In this document: positions 22,709 to 33,575 of the stretch, piece after piece | How the letters are laid out: each line of letters begins with the position of its first letter | Numbering within the stretch: position 1 is the stretch's first letter | Assembly: GCA_024741835.1 (NCBI GenBank) | Contig: JAENRP010000138.1 | Span: 74,598-108,172 of the forward strand | Origin: Diplocarpon mali | Lineage: Eukaryota > Ascomycota > Leotiomycetes > Helotiales > Drepanopezizaceae | DNA length: 33,575 nucleotides | Direction of reading: 5' to 3' | Notes under the pieces: model-generated | Databases searched by the model: none | What the model was told of the DNA's origin: nothing | What the model saw: only the letters and a program-made list of their open reading frames with translations | Program-made: the position numbers and the translations under genes

Positions 22709-23446
22709 CGTGTCTCGTATGCTACTGCTCATCGTGTACCGCGCGATTGCCACGAAGCTGGCCAGCTCCTGGGGACCGTTCGCCCAGCCGAATAGGCCTG
22801 GGAGTTGAGCTTGTGCAAGGCACCCTGGGAAAGCGACGTGGCCGTCTGTATCTGGATTGAAGATGCAGAACTCGTCGGGACTAGATTTGCTTGAGCTCTC
22901 TGCGGGCTGCGCGTATCTCGAGTGCAACAAAGTCGTGAACTTTACTTCCAGACTGGTCCTGCGAGAGTAGAGCTTTGATAATCAGTGGATTCAGTGGGTG
23001 CTTTGTCATGTTGTGCAACTTCTTGTTGAAAGAGCAAGACCTTATCCTGGTGCAGATCGCGAGGATGGTGAGGGTGATGAGGATGAGCACAGATGACAGC
23101 GCAGACGGAAAAGGCGCCGAATGTCAAGGAGATAGCTTGGCAAACGGAGGCAAGCGACGCGAAACTGGCAGCTGTGATTCTGACCGTGTCGCCGTGAGAA
23201 AAAAGTAGGTGTTCTAACTGCGCAAGTACTTTAACACCCTGCTCGAGAACTGCCTCATTAACATTCACAAAGCTACGTATTTCGCTGATAGGAAGGACGG
23301 CGTGTACGGGTGTTACCTGCTTTCGGGTGATCAGGTTCTCGAGCCTGCTGAGTGGCGGCGGCGTCGATGGGCGCGAAGGGGATATTGGAGGGGATTTCGG
23401 TGAACCATACGGAGGTCGCGACAGAGGTCCTCAGTATCTCATCCAT
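22690..23446 (-). pseudogene. Unrecognised small spliced gene or recent pseudogene, possible membrane protein
   Basis: Not matched to any family I know. On the minus strand an ATG at 23446, directly after an in-frame TGA some 11 codons upstream, opens MDEILRTSVATSVWFTEIPS. This exon ends at a donor GTAACA (intron 23250-23316, 67 bp, GTTAAT branch, CAG acceptor) and continues as VLEQGVKVLAQLEHLLFSHG. A second intron (22900-22945, 46 bp, GTAAAG..CGCAG) leads to a frame with DEFCIFNPDTDGHVAFPG and GLFGWANGPQELASFVAIAR. Near 23090 the hydrophobic stretch ISLTFGAFSVCAVI continues naturally only in the next frame (LILITLTILAIC then a basic RIRSCSFNKK), so a one-base shift seems to break the gene. 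An unshifted model also exists, using the acceptor at 22907 and ending in a Ser/Arg-rich tail, but its product looks less protein-like. A sequencing error would explain the shift equally well. Confidence 0.35.
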
Positions 23447-24620
23447 GTCGAATACATAGCATGTAAGCCAGTTAGTTCATTTGATAAATGGCTTGAGAGC
23501 CGCTTCGTCTGGGGTGACGAACGCTTCGAGCTTGCTGATGGAGACGGCTGCTGCGTGGGTGACTGGCTCGGGCGCTCATGACTGCGTGGAGAATCCTGTT
23601 TAGGAGAGAGGGATAATGAGAGTTTTGTGATGTTGGTCTTGGAAATCTGAAGCTGGGGAGACCGTGGTATTGCTACAAACTTGCGTTGGCTTCTGAGGAA
23701 CTGTCTGATGCTAACAACAGGAAGCTGCAGCTTCCAGCTGCTCCACTGAAACCAATGGCCGAACAATCTGTCTGTTTTTCCTCAAGGGCTGAAATATTAT
23801 GTGGGATAAACATCAGGTAACGGCGTCTTCGAGGGACTTGCAAACGCTTTTATTCGAGCCCTCTTTCTTCTTAGCCGAACACCAGTAGTGGCCATCTTTT
23901 CGTAAGATTTGGCTTATTCTGGGCAATGAGAACCTTAACCTACGCGATGCTCCAAATGATTCCTCATAGAGGCGGGGAATCTGCACTGAGTCGAATGGCA
24001 CAAGCTTTTCTTGGCACGGGAAGATGAGATACTACTTGCCAGAACGCAGAACGCCCGAATATGGAGATGCTTTAATCGTCATCTAAACTCCGTCCCCTCT
24101 CATTTTTGACGCTGCTTCTCGGCAGGTTCGCTATGTGTATAAATAGCATAATGACGCACGATTGATTCGACGGTTTGCAAATGATTCATACCTCGATGAG
24201 CTTGTCTGCTTGGCATTATGAGGAGAGAGCTTCAGAGACATGAAAGCAGAGCCAACTGAGGGAGGAGACGATTATAAGGACAAACGTGTTGTTACGTTCA
24301 GGAGAATAAACGCAAGAGAGAGAAAAAGCAGAAAAACAACAGGTACTGAGGCCAAGCGAGTAGAGTAAGCTAGGCTGCAGGAAAAGCGAATATGAAACAG
24401 AAGTGACAAGCTCTTTAAAAGTGTATCCCCCTTACTGGGGGCTGCTTGGAAATTTTGTTCATTTTCCGACCTCTAAATATGGTATCTTCTGTGTTAGCTA
24501 TAATCAATGCCCCAACGCCAGAGTAAATGCGTAGCTATGCCCTTGTCATACACATTCTCTGCAATTCAATTCCAAGGTCATGAGACATGCTAGCCCAGAT
24601 ATCATTCGACTCTAGTGTGT
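23447..24620. other. Intergenic region, no supported gene
   Basis: This 1.2-kb stretch lies between the candidate orphan gene and the HAD gene. A minus-strand frame at 23431-23766 (111 codons) is Ser/Pro/Lys-rich. Overlapping it in another frame is a short stretch (EAFVTPDEAALKPFIK) that looks protein-like and sits in phase with the orphan gene's first exon, separated by a TGA; it could be an upstream exon or relic. The part next to 24620 should carry the 3' UTR of the HAD gene. I see nothing else. Confidence 0.45.
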
Positions 24621-26082
24621 TCACTCAATCTCACCCTTCCATCGTCTCTCTTTCAAAGCCCATTTCACGCCCTCGAGAACATCATCCACGATCACATCTG
24701 GCTCGTAGCTTGGCACCGCACCGTCCTGGTAAACGCCAGTTTTGACCAATATACTGCTCCAGGCAGCCTTGCTCTTACTATCATAGGAATTGGAGCCTCT
24801 GATATCGCTTTCGGGATTGTCCCCAATCATGAAGACCTTGAGGAGCGGAGAACTCTCTGTTACGCTACTTCCACCTAAGATTTCGGTCCGATGTTTGTTC
24901 AGCACCTTCTCGGCATATTTGTATGATGCGCGGTGCGGCTTTCCGATAGTGATGCAGTGAAGCTTCGGCTGGGACGTGGCTTGTCGCCACACACCGGTAA
25001 GCGCTGCCTGAAATGCGCCCTGGCCAAAGCGTGGTAGAGGGTAGGCGGCAGCCCACAGCAGGTCTGGGTTGGAGAAATATAGTTTAGGTGTTCCATCTTT
25101 TTGCCAGCCGTTGTCTGGGAGCGTCGTGTTACCATTCATCTCTGAATATGTTCCCAGAATACCTTGCTTTGACATGAGCAGGTCTATGATAATTTGTATG
25201 TCTAAAGCCCAGTCTCGCGGGTCATTAAACACAAAGATGGCGTCAATTTTGAGAGGATCGGCAGCTTTTGAAGGGTCGAGGGAGTTAGGCAGAGGCCGGG
25301 CCGTGGATTTGTAATACTCGGAGAATGCCTGGCTAAAAGGCCAGATATCTGGCTCAGCCGTAATGATATCGGCCGGAGTAACCACGTGCTTGAATCCGTA
25401 TCTTTGCTATGGTCAGCAACGCTCCAGTGCCCGAGGTGCTCAAGCTTACGATTCAGCGACCTGGCGGCATTTGTCCCCGTCGCCTCCAGTGACCAGTATT
25501 GTGCTATTTCTAAGCCCTTTGCGAGGCCCATTGTCATCAAGCAAATCCTTAAAAGGTGTATGCGACTGGACGAAGTTGTCTTCACTGAGAGGAACTCCAA
25601 GCTTCTCGCTCAACTCCTGCACCCGCTCACTCTCGATCTTCCCGCCCCCATTGGTCAGCAGTATAAAGGGAATGGAGTTTTTCTGCAGGTAGGCGAGGGC
25701 TTTGGAGGCTCCCGGGAGAGGTGTGGAGGATCGCAAGAGAACACCGTCGATACTAAGTAGATTGTCAGCTTGAACTAGTGGTAGCTACGACTCGGACTCA
25801 CTCAAAAGCAAAGGCAAACTCGGGAATTTCACGAAGGGGCTCTGCCTCACTGCTAAACAGTCGATCTCGAAAGAAACGACTTTTCGGGGATTGGATACAA
25901 GTCGAATGCCGCAGAGCTGCTGAATACGTTTGGGAGGAGAGGTACCGACGGTGTAAAGTGTTATAAGGTCTGCTCACAAATGCAGCTGGAGAAGAGCCCC
26001 AAGAAAGGATATGCTGCCGGCGCAGACCATTTTGTAGTGGTGATATACTTCGTTGCATGCTCGCTGCTGGCAAACTCAACAT
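24621..26082 (-). CDS. Mitochondrial HAD-superfamily IIA hydrolase (CECR5/YKR070W type)
   Basis: The protein has 454 aa from exons 26082-25802, 25752-25450 and 25401-24621 on the minus strand. Introns are 49 and 48 bp, and phases agree. Residues 1 to about 85 are rich in Arg, Ser and Leu and poor in acidic residues (MLSLPAASMQRSISPLQNG onward), a good mitochondrial presequence. The HAD core begins at FAFDIDGVLLRSS: the nucleophile Asp is codon 94, rebuilt across intron 1, and D96 completes DxD. Motif II is ILLTNGGGK (T127). Then come NSTILVTGGDGDKCRQVAE, the motif III region GKPHRASYKYAEKVL near residue 348, and motif IV MIGDNPESDIRG near 388. All catalytic positions are present. The family is mitochondrial in yeast, with no established physiological substrate. 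A nearby downstream ATG at codon 9 is an alternative start. Confidence 0.93.
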
Positions 26083-29000
26083 TTTTATGTTGTCGCAAGT
26101 CTAAGAGATTTGACGTCAGGCGCTTATCTCCGGCCGTTCGGGCCGGTCGCTTAGGAAAATACTAGGGTCATGTGTATCGAGTTGGTAGCAGCGCAGATTC
26201 TTGATTTCGTTACCTAATTACGATATAAGAGAGAGGTATTGTAACGCAGAGTTGTTCCTTTGTTGGCCGATAATACATTAATTCAGACCTTTTTATCTTT
26301 TTTAAAAACTCATAGATGGAACCGCGTATTCAGACCTCGTTGTTACACTCAAAATCTGCTAAGTAACTGTTAACTGGCTGTAAGAATTTGCAAATAAACG
26401 AGTACATGCAATTTCTGTGATATTTGCAGTAAGTTTGGATTTACTAATTCTCTAGCGGATATTGCGTCAAACTACATATCAATTCATTTCATGATTATGT
26501 ACACTCATTTATAATAGCTTCAATAACGACTGCTGAAGGCCACTTCTGACCAAATATGGCATTTCCCCCCTTATTGTACTAAACTTGAGGAGAGTTGTTG
26601 AAATGAGAGATGTATCGAGTCGAGGAAGGTACCAAACTGAAGGCATTTACTAAGAGTATCCAATCGGAGCTAGTCATTAAGGTGTCAAATCGATGGAGGT
26701 ATTGAATCAAGACAGGTATGAGCGAGAAGTTGTTGCCAAGATAGTGTTGATACTTCGTCGACTAAAAATTAAGTCAGAAGAAGTCGTATATCGGAAGACG
26801 GTGTTGGAGAACAACGAAAATTCGCATATTGAACAATTAACAGTTGAATTTCGAGTTTATTCACAGCCAAAGTGCGATTTTACTTCTCAGGAATCAAAAG
26901 GCGTAAAATGACGTGTCGATTTATGGTTAACAGTGACCTTTTCAAGTCGCTTTACAATTATCTATAAAAAAATCTCACTTAATAAAACAGTTTTTCGATC
27001 CCATCTTCTACAGACGTTATCAAATTCAATTAGCGTGTTACTATAGTATCGCACGGGAATGAAAAATATAGCTCTATTTTAATCGTATTACTGATGTCTA
27101 ACCACATCACTGAAGTGCGCCGTGAAACGCACGGGGGCCAGTCTTCTAATGCTCCTAGAGGTGCATAGATACTTGAAAACAAAATCGGGTAGGAATATTT
27201 ACGGGGTTATCTCGATGCTAAAATATCTACACAAGCGCATTAGGGTTAGATGCTCGTGAACTTGTCGTAAATATGTTGAATCGGCCTCTTCAGACATCTA
27301 CGGAGCTTTGCATCATGCTTCCCATCTCTAGGTGGCGTGGTGTTTAAAGATTCTGAGGAGCGCCAGTAAAGTACTGCTGCAGGAGCAGTGTAGATTACAA
27401 TACGGAACAGATACTTAATAGAATCAGAGATAACATGATGATAACATTGACCGAGAATTAGACCCCATCTCGCTCAATCAAAGCCCATAGACGGAGAAGC
27501 TATCCCGCGGCTTTTATCTTCGCTCGTCAAAGAGACTGTAAAAGAGATGTCAGCTACTCACGCTCTAGGCAAGAGCAAATGAATCTTTTGGCCAGGGCTT
27601 GCTATTCATGTCAGTATTTTGTGTCTACGGAGAATATTGATGATGGAGTCAATGATTAAGAGAAAGACTGCCAGCCTGAACGTGTGAGGTACAGCATCTT
27701 ACGTATACTGAGTATGCGTCTCGAGCTCAACTTGTGTAGGGAAAATCTCCCAGTCGCAATCTCCACTCAGAAGCAATGAACGTTTAGCAAGGTGATGATT
27801 CGCACGAAACGATCTAATAGAACGCCTTGCCCTGCTGCGTGATGGAATATCCACATCATAGCCTCCTTCATGCCATGTGCATCGTTGGCGTCGCACACTG
27901 CTGAAACCCGAGTCGCATTACAACCTTGAGAACTTTTCTGAAGAGCCTGATGTACTTGGGAAGCATTTCAAAAGCAAATCTGGTCATTTACATTATTTTT
28001 TGGGCCGATCAAGCAGAAGTACAGTACTTTGTAAAAACTCGGCAGAGTGCAACTCACTAACAAACACCACGCCGCGTGTAAAGAATATCTTTAAAACAGA
28101 ATCGTTCGTAAAGCTTTTCAGCTAGTAGAGACGGACTCATCAGCTCTAGTGATAACATTCTTTATCTATGCACCAAACTGGTAAAGGAACCCAAATAAAT
28201 AAACAGAAAGTTTAGAGTCAGCAGGCTTTAGAGCAAGACAAAGTCTTCCCTGTATATCCAGAGATCAAGTTCATTGCTCAGAAGGTGGGTCAGCAACTTT
28301 TTTGATTTCTTACAGTATAGATCGTAGAAACTCGTAGCAATATGGATAATTTCTATGGCGACTATCCGATGCGTACAGTACACTTAGTGGAATTCGTTCA
28401 AGAAAACACCGATTCGCAATGGCACGAAAGGGACAAAAGCTTACAGCCAGCAGGAACAAGACGACCACGCTGTTTACATACTTCTGCTGCTCAAACTCGT
28501 CAGATGTATGCAAATAAAACATTCCAATGTTAGTCTAGCGACTATTGCCAACGTGTATAAGGGGTGTAAATCGCTGCTCTGTTCTGACTGCTAGGTGTCA
28601 GTATAACTGCAACAGGCTCCAATCACTTGGAAATACTCACCAGTCAATACGTAAATACGAGTAACTAATATTTTGATCAAGTAGCAGCGCTAATACGGTT
28701 GTGAAATCAAATTTCCCTGCTACTCTACAGAGTACAACATAAATTTGTCTAAAACCAGGATGTGCTTGTCCCACGAGTTTGAGCATTCTTGTGAGTCCAA
28801 GGTACGAGCAAATCTTTAGCAGGAACTTCGGAGGGGTTTTATAATTGATTATTGTAAAAACATCTGGAGTGACTGGAAAACGAGAATCAAGGGCAAGTTG
28901 ACTGAAATCGGAGGTTTCTATTTTCGAAACCCTGGTTTCTTCAAGGTGCGATAGTGGTAAGACTGAGAGTTATTTATCATGGATGCAATTATTGTGAACC

Positions 29001-29396
29001 CTAAAGAAATTCATAGATCTTATATTCCGAATCTTCCGACTTGATAATTTTTCCTGGGACACCTCCTGCGACGTATCGCTCAATTTGATGCCTTTTCGAC
29101 TCCACACTTGAAACAGGAACATATACAGTTTTAGTACAATTGGGCTTTGTTGATACGTAGGTCATCAGCATTAAATAATCAGAAATGGGTTATGAGAAGT
29201 GAGCTATCGGAAGTAGAGTATGGGGTAGATTAAAAATAAAAAAAAGCGGATTCGTAACCCTTTTCTGCTCATACAAGTAGCAAATCTCAGTTATCAAGAC
29301 AAACAGCTTTTATAGTTCATTACCGTAAGATGACTGTAGACTTTTCTATTATCTATATAGTGATTTTTACTCAACTGTCGGTTACTTCACAATTAT

Positions 29397-29597
29397 CAAC
29401 CAGAAAAGTCCTCTGTAGGGCGTAGGTACACGAGGTCGGCCGACGTGAAAACAAAGCTAAGCGAGATCCTCGGAACCGAGCAATCCTGCTTTGTTGACAG
29501 CAGGTGATGACAAACAATCCCTCAAGTGCATATATCTCCGCCTACATCAGCTGCCTCGATAAGGCTTTCCTCTGCCGCGGCGATACGAGCAAACTCA
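29397..29597 (-). pseudogene. Coding-like relic in AT-rich block
   Basis: Read on the minus strand, one frame gives EFARIAAAEESLIEAADVGG and later STKQDCSVPRISLSFVFTSA, split by a single TGA. The GC content is clearly above that of the flanks. No family is recognised and no start or splice sites are assigned. It may be a fragment of a former gene or element, or chance. Confidence 0.25.
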
Positions 29598-30221
29598 AAT
29601 CACTCGAGGGCGTGTGCTCTCTCTTCCCGAGAACGGTGGATCAGAAAACCCACTGATTAGTCTCTCACTACAGAAGAAAGAAGAGTATTGTTTACCGATC
29701 GGAAGTAGAAAGCCAAGAAATATGTAAACTTGATATAACACTTTGTCGCAGCTAGACAAACACCATGGTAGCGTGTGCGCAAGTGCGGTCTCAGTGTGTT
29801 TGCAAGGTAAAATACACTTTTATGTGATCGAAAGCCTAGCCGTAGCTTGAAAGAGTATAGAGCTTTTTGTTAGGAAGAGTTGGCCAGTTTGCCGCACTAA
29901 ATGCTAAAGCTTTGAATTTGTAAAGCTCGTTTTGATAAACTTGATAAGTTTTCCTTTCTTACAGCGAATCGCCTTGCTACGATTTAATAATACTTTTACG
30001 AAATTGTAACGCCAAACCAAATTCACAAGCGATGTCGAGTTGCTACACCTGCACCCAATGTTAAAATCACAGGATATCAATTGCAATTTCCACCAGCCCA
30101 TAAGTCGTCGATCCCTTTCCCAGGTACTGAAGCTTGAGAGCGTGTTTTAACCTCGTCTGACCCTGTACATGCTCTCGTCTCGGAGAACCCCAGCTGGAAT
30201 CTCCAGGAGCAGGAGAACGGC

Positions 30222-30650
30222 TCACCACCGCGGCGAAATCAAGCTCGTAAACGGGGAGGGTGCTCGCCCGGGCCTCGGCTCGTTAGCGAGTCCTCCAAGG
30301 CGCGTTTCCTCTCTGGATTGAACAACCGCAAGACTCGGTGTCCGAGTTATACGATCCCGCGCCCCACGCTCGAAGACTCTCGAGACAGATCGACCGTGGC
30401 GAGGCGTGGGCCGAGCACGAGTCGAGAGGCTCTGTTCTAGCTCGAGAAGTGACGTGCCCGCGGCCAAGTCCTGTCGAGCGATGAACTCGTCCCGCGGCTT
30501 TCTGCAGAGCCTTGAGCAAAGCCTCGGAATCGCCGTTGTTTTCTGGTAGACTGAGCTCGCGCCGCCAGGGAGTGTTTCCGGCGTGGCACTACTTGCGAGC
30601 GCTTCTTTCCGGCCCATGGCTAGTTGGAGACAGGCGTAACGCGATCGCAA
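30222..30650 (-). pseudogene. Coding-like relic with apparent frameshift
   Basis: The minus strand has a 142-codon frame. Near 30500-30540 a neighbouring frame reads ENNGDSEALLKALQKAA and the 142-codon frame then continues naturally as DEFIARQDLAAGTSLLELEQ, suggesting one helical protein broken by a one-base shift. The rest is Arg/Ser-rich. I do not recognise the family. It is an island of high GC within AT-rich DNA. Confidence 0.28.
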
Positions 30651-31249
30651 GCATAGGGCGACGTGCAGCCACTGTACTGTTGTTTGAATTCAACTCAGGG
30701 TGCGCTGGGTCCGGAGCTGAAACTAGGAACATTGTATGCTCAAGTACGATTTGGTAAAAAGTAGGTGTTTGGTCTAAAAGCGTGATTATATAAGAAATTG
30801 AGTAAAATGCAATCAGTTTGAACATCTATTATTACCTATGCAATAAGATAGTCTAGAGTTAGTTTCTGTCTTTGAACAACGAATGCCGCGCTAATATCCC
30901 TTTGAAATACGTCAGCTTTTATAATGCTCGTAACTCGAAAAGCTATAAAAAGCTAAAAGTTGTAAGAAACAAAGATATTAATTGTTGTCCTCTTTATTTT
31001 ACACAAGTACTATACCATCTCACTCTCTTATCTTTGATATTCAAGTCAGGTCTGGTTTACAAGGTTACAAGGAATATCACAGCTAACAACCTGTATTCTG
31101 GCGCTCCCTACACTTCGAAAACATATACTTCAAGACAAAGAGGTGCGAATATTCAATAACGTGGAACCGCATCTCTGCGTGTTAGTTTCTACAGCTTTCC
31201 GAAACATGACAGGCCTGTTTCCCCACCTCTGTGTTCGATATTCGCCGAC

Positions 31250-31474
31250 TCAGACGCCGGACCAAGCAGGCCCTTGATAGAGCCGACGGCCGAGGTGTGC
31301 GGTAGAAGCCCACCCCCAACTCGGAGATTGAAAGTCGACTAGATGCGATGCACGCTCCGCAAGCCGCGACTTGTAAGCCTCGAAGTCTCCGAGGAAAACT
31401 CGCGAGCATCCGCTAGGAACCTGCGCAAGCACAATACGTCTCAGGCATCTGGATCTTGTGGACGTCCCGAACAC
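31250..31474 (-). pseudogene. Coding-like relic in GC-rich island
   Basis: A 74-codon minus-strand frame includes RVFLGDFEAYKSRLAERASH and LVDFQSPSWGWASTAHLG, which look like protein rather than random translation. After a stop the same frame stays open for another 24 codons or so. No start, splice pattern or family can be assigned. Confidence 0.25.
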
Positions 31475-31650
31475 CCGAGACGACCGAGGTACTCAGTGCT
31501 GCGTGAAAGGTACAGGTCAAGGCTACTGGCAACAGAAGTGCAAGCGAGGAAGGCCAACCCCCTCGGATCTCAACCGTTGGCAGGCAATGGCTCTTTATTC
31601 TTCTTCTAGATATTCCGTGTATCACAGATTACGTACCAGATAATCTCCAA

Positions 31651-33316
31651 GATCTTCTTTCTTTGGCCTTTAGTATACGTACTTACGATGCCATCTTCCG
31701 GTATATCCGACAGCAATGTCAACACGATGCGCATTTCGATCCAGCGTCTGCAGAGAAAAACAAAGAGACGGATAAACAAACCAAGACTCCATCACCGACC
31801 GGGAGCAGTTATCCCACCGCGCTGCTCCCCCCTCCAACCCCGCTCCCACCGAAGCGATCAGCCCCGAAGGAGTGGTGACAGAGCCATGCCCCGACACCAC
31901 ACGCCAGAGGATTTGCAGAGCCGCTCGCGAGTCGCGCGCGCGAAGGCGCAGCTCGTGTACGGAGACAGCGGTTAGGTCGGTAGGTATTTATATGTGACCT
32001 GTCGGCAGGGGGTCCCTGGACAGCCGCAGCTCTCTCTCCCATCCTGAAACTGTATGATTCACACAGACCAGGAAAAGCGGAAAGAGAAAAACCCTCTGAT
32101 AAAAAAGAAAAAAGAGACAAGAACATTCCGCAAGGGGACCTTCATTGCAGCTGTGATGGACAATTGAGTTTGTTCTCATCATTCTGGTTGATCTGCAAGG
32201 AACAGAGGAGTTGAGCGAAAAACCCCCTGGATCGACACACAGCCGCCGTAGTTCTGTACATAAAGAGACTCCAGGGAGGAGACCTCTCCGATCGTGTATT
32301 CTGAGCCCGGCGTCTCTTCGAGAGCTGGAAAAGCGCGAGTCGTAAGTCAACAAAGAGCTGAGGGTTGAGCAAGTCAACAAGTAGCGAGGACCTAGGTCCC
32401 TCCGTGCCGTTCTGCACGCGGTGCGATAGAGTTCCCAGCAGATCGCGGACCGAGACGATAAGCGACAGCCGGGAGGAGCGGCGGTGCATCGATCACGCCC
32501 CTTGTTTACTTTACCTTACGAGTGGGGTCAGTTTACGCGAGAAAAAACACCCTGCTGCTCGTTGCTGCCAGGTTGCAGAGAAAGGAGACTGTGTATTCCT
32601 GGTCAAACGCCAGAAACAAATGGCTGCGATGCTACGTTCCTCATGTACAGTCCTCTACCCCACGGCCTCCCCTGGCCCCCCACCAGTCCCAAGGTAAAGT
32701 CTAAAAGCCAAGCTCCAGCTCAAGACACTTCCTTCAATCTTGGATCTTGAAAGCTTAAAACTTTAAAACGTCCGCCTCGCTTAGCCTGCCACCCGAATAA
32801 TTGGGACCCCCCTTTTCTTGTGAATCCTAACCCTCTATCCTTGAAACAACCGAGAGGCAGGATTCCCATAGGCTGGAGCACTCTAGGCGCTGAGATCTGA
32901 CCCTCCGTTGCAGACCTACGACGGGTGCCACGACGAGACGAGACGAGAAAGACGCAGACCGGACTCACGGGCGACGCAGAAGACGGGGTTGGCGCTGCCC
33001 CGGGCTGGATCGGCTCTGAGACCGAGTTCGAGCTCGAGTTCGAGACAGAGACGGAGCCTACGCACGCTGGAGCGTGTGCTCGGGCGCTCTCTGCGTCTCC
33101 TCGACAGCAGAGTCGATGGGCTGCGTTGTACATACAGCACATCGCCTCGTAGCTGACACCACGCGCGTGTGCGTGGTGTGCGGGCCCGGGGCAGCGTTTG
33201 GTTTGCCCGTGTTTTGTTTGGTCTGGTCTCAGGACGCCTCTATCCGCATGGCTGGCGGTGGCTGGCGGTGCCTTGCGGAGACAGCGCAGGGTCTGTGCCT
33301 GTGCCTGACGGGGTTA
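31651..33316. other. Intergenic region, no supported gene
   Basis: The composition returns to near 50% GC. Frames up to 130-140 codons exist on the minus strand (31988-32380 and 32720-33142), but they are Ser/Arg-rich, overlap open frames on the other strand and lack recognisable motifs. A GAGTTCGAGCTC-type purine-rich repeat near 33020-33060 produces the Glu-rich and Ser-rich translations. I call nothing here. Confidence 0.5.
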
Positions 33317-33575
33317 ATGTAGATGGATATGGATAGATGGATGTAGATATGTGTATGTATTTGTATGTATATGTGTATGTATGTGTATGTATATATATTT
33401 ACAAATATGTATATATATGTATGTATATTTGTAAGTGTGTATATGTGTATATGTGTATATATATATATGTATATAATTGTATATATCTATATATCTATAT
33501 ATCAATATATCAATATATCAATATATCAATATATCAATATATTAATATATCAATATATCAATATATTAATATATT
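33317..33575. repeat. Compound TATG / TATATCAA microsatellite, cut by the window end
   Basis: It begins as ATGGATAG/GTATGTAT tetranucleotide variants, passes through TATA runs, and from about 33475 becomes an 8-bp TATATCAA tandem array of about ten copies with occasional TATATTAA variants. It is still repeating at the last base, so its length is unknown. Confidence 0.9.

Larger units (their letters stand above)
26083..31650. other. AT-rich, gene-poor block with broken coding relics
   Basis: From just upstream of the HAD gene the composition drops to roughly 35-40% GC by eye, against well over 50% for 7-22 kb. Stops are frequent in all frames. The longer frames (72 codons at 26693, 82 at 27877, 95 at 30872) match nothing I know. 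Three GC-richer islands interrupt it (about 29400-29660, 30150-30700 and 31180-31610) and carry short protein-like stretches split between frames. I see no terminal repeats, target-site duplications or reverse-transcriptase/transposase motifs. The pattern fits decayed mobile or duplicated DNA, perhaps with some repeat-induced point mutation, but I cannot measure the dinucleotide bias. Confidence 0.5.

Noticed and set aside
26693..26911. 72-codon frame in the AT-rich block
   Set aside because: Reasonable amino-acid mix but isolated, with no neighbours, splice sites or known family; insufficient to call.
1..33575. tRNA genes, CRISPR arrays and intact transposons
   Set aside because: I looked for B-box-like GGTTCGAATCC cores, regular spaced repeats, and terminal repeats with transposase or reverse-transcriptase motifs; none was convincing by eye.

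Overview
The window reads as nuclear DNA of a filamentous ascomycete (Pezizomycotina-like). Its genes are split by short GT..AG introns, mostly 45-110 bp, with CTGAC/CTAAC-type branch sites. The proteins are of the filamentous-fungal kind: a Tea1/KelA-type Kelch protein, raptor, an AspRS with a Lys-rich N-terminal extension, and a mitochondrial HAD-IIA protein. There are no operons and no bacterial signals. I cannot name the genus from sequence alone.

Layout. 1-7030: about 7 kb without a gene I can support. It holds low-complexity tracts, a 58-bp tandem array (2935-3165), a degenerate A/T-rich array (about 2490-2715), a 14-bp tandem repeat (6467-6522) and an old degenerate duplication (about 1125 and 1384). 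7031-11925 (-): a 4-exon Kelch-repeat plus coiled-coil cell-end marker of 1578 aa. 11926-14248: a shared 2.3-kb intergenic region between divergent genes. 14249-19172 (+): 4-exon raptor (KOG1/Mip1), the TORC1 scaffold, 1465 aa. 19807-21749 (+): 3-exon cytosolic aspartyl-tRNA synthetase, 589 aa. About 22690-23446 (-): an unrecognised small gene or recent pseudogene with two credible introns and an apparent frameshift in a membrane segment. 24621-26082 (-): 3-exon mitochondrial HAD-IIA hydrolase (CECR5/YKR070W type), 454 aa. 26083-31650: a relatively AT-rich, gene-poor block with three GC-richer islands that look like broken coding relics. 31650-33575: normal composition, no supported gene, ending in a long TATG / TATATCAA microsatellite that runs off the window.

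The four firm genes are housekeeping or growth genes. Raptor couples nutrient status to TORC1. AspRS charges tRNA for translation. The Kelch protein marks growing cell ends, and its gene is head-to-head with raptor. The HAD protein is mitochondrial with an unknown substrate. I found no clear secondary-metabolite cluster, CRISPR array, tRNA or intact transposon. The less ordinary signals are the orphan minus-strand gene, upstream ORFs ahead of raptor and AspRS, and the AT-rich block with its coding relics.
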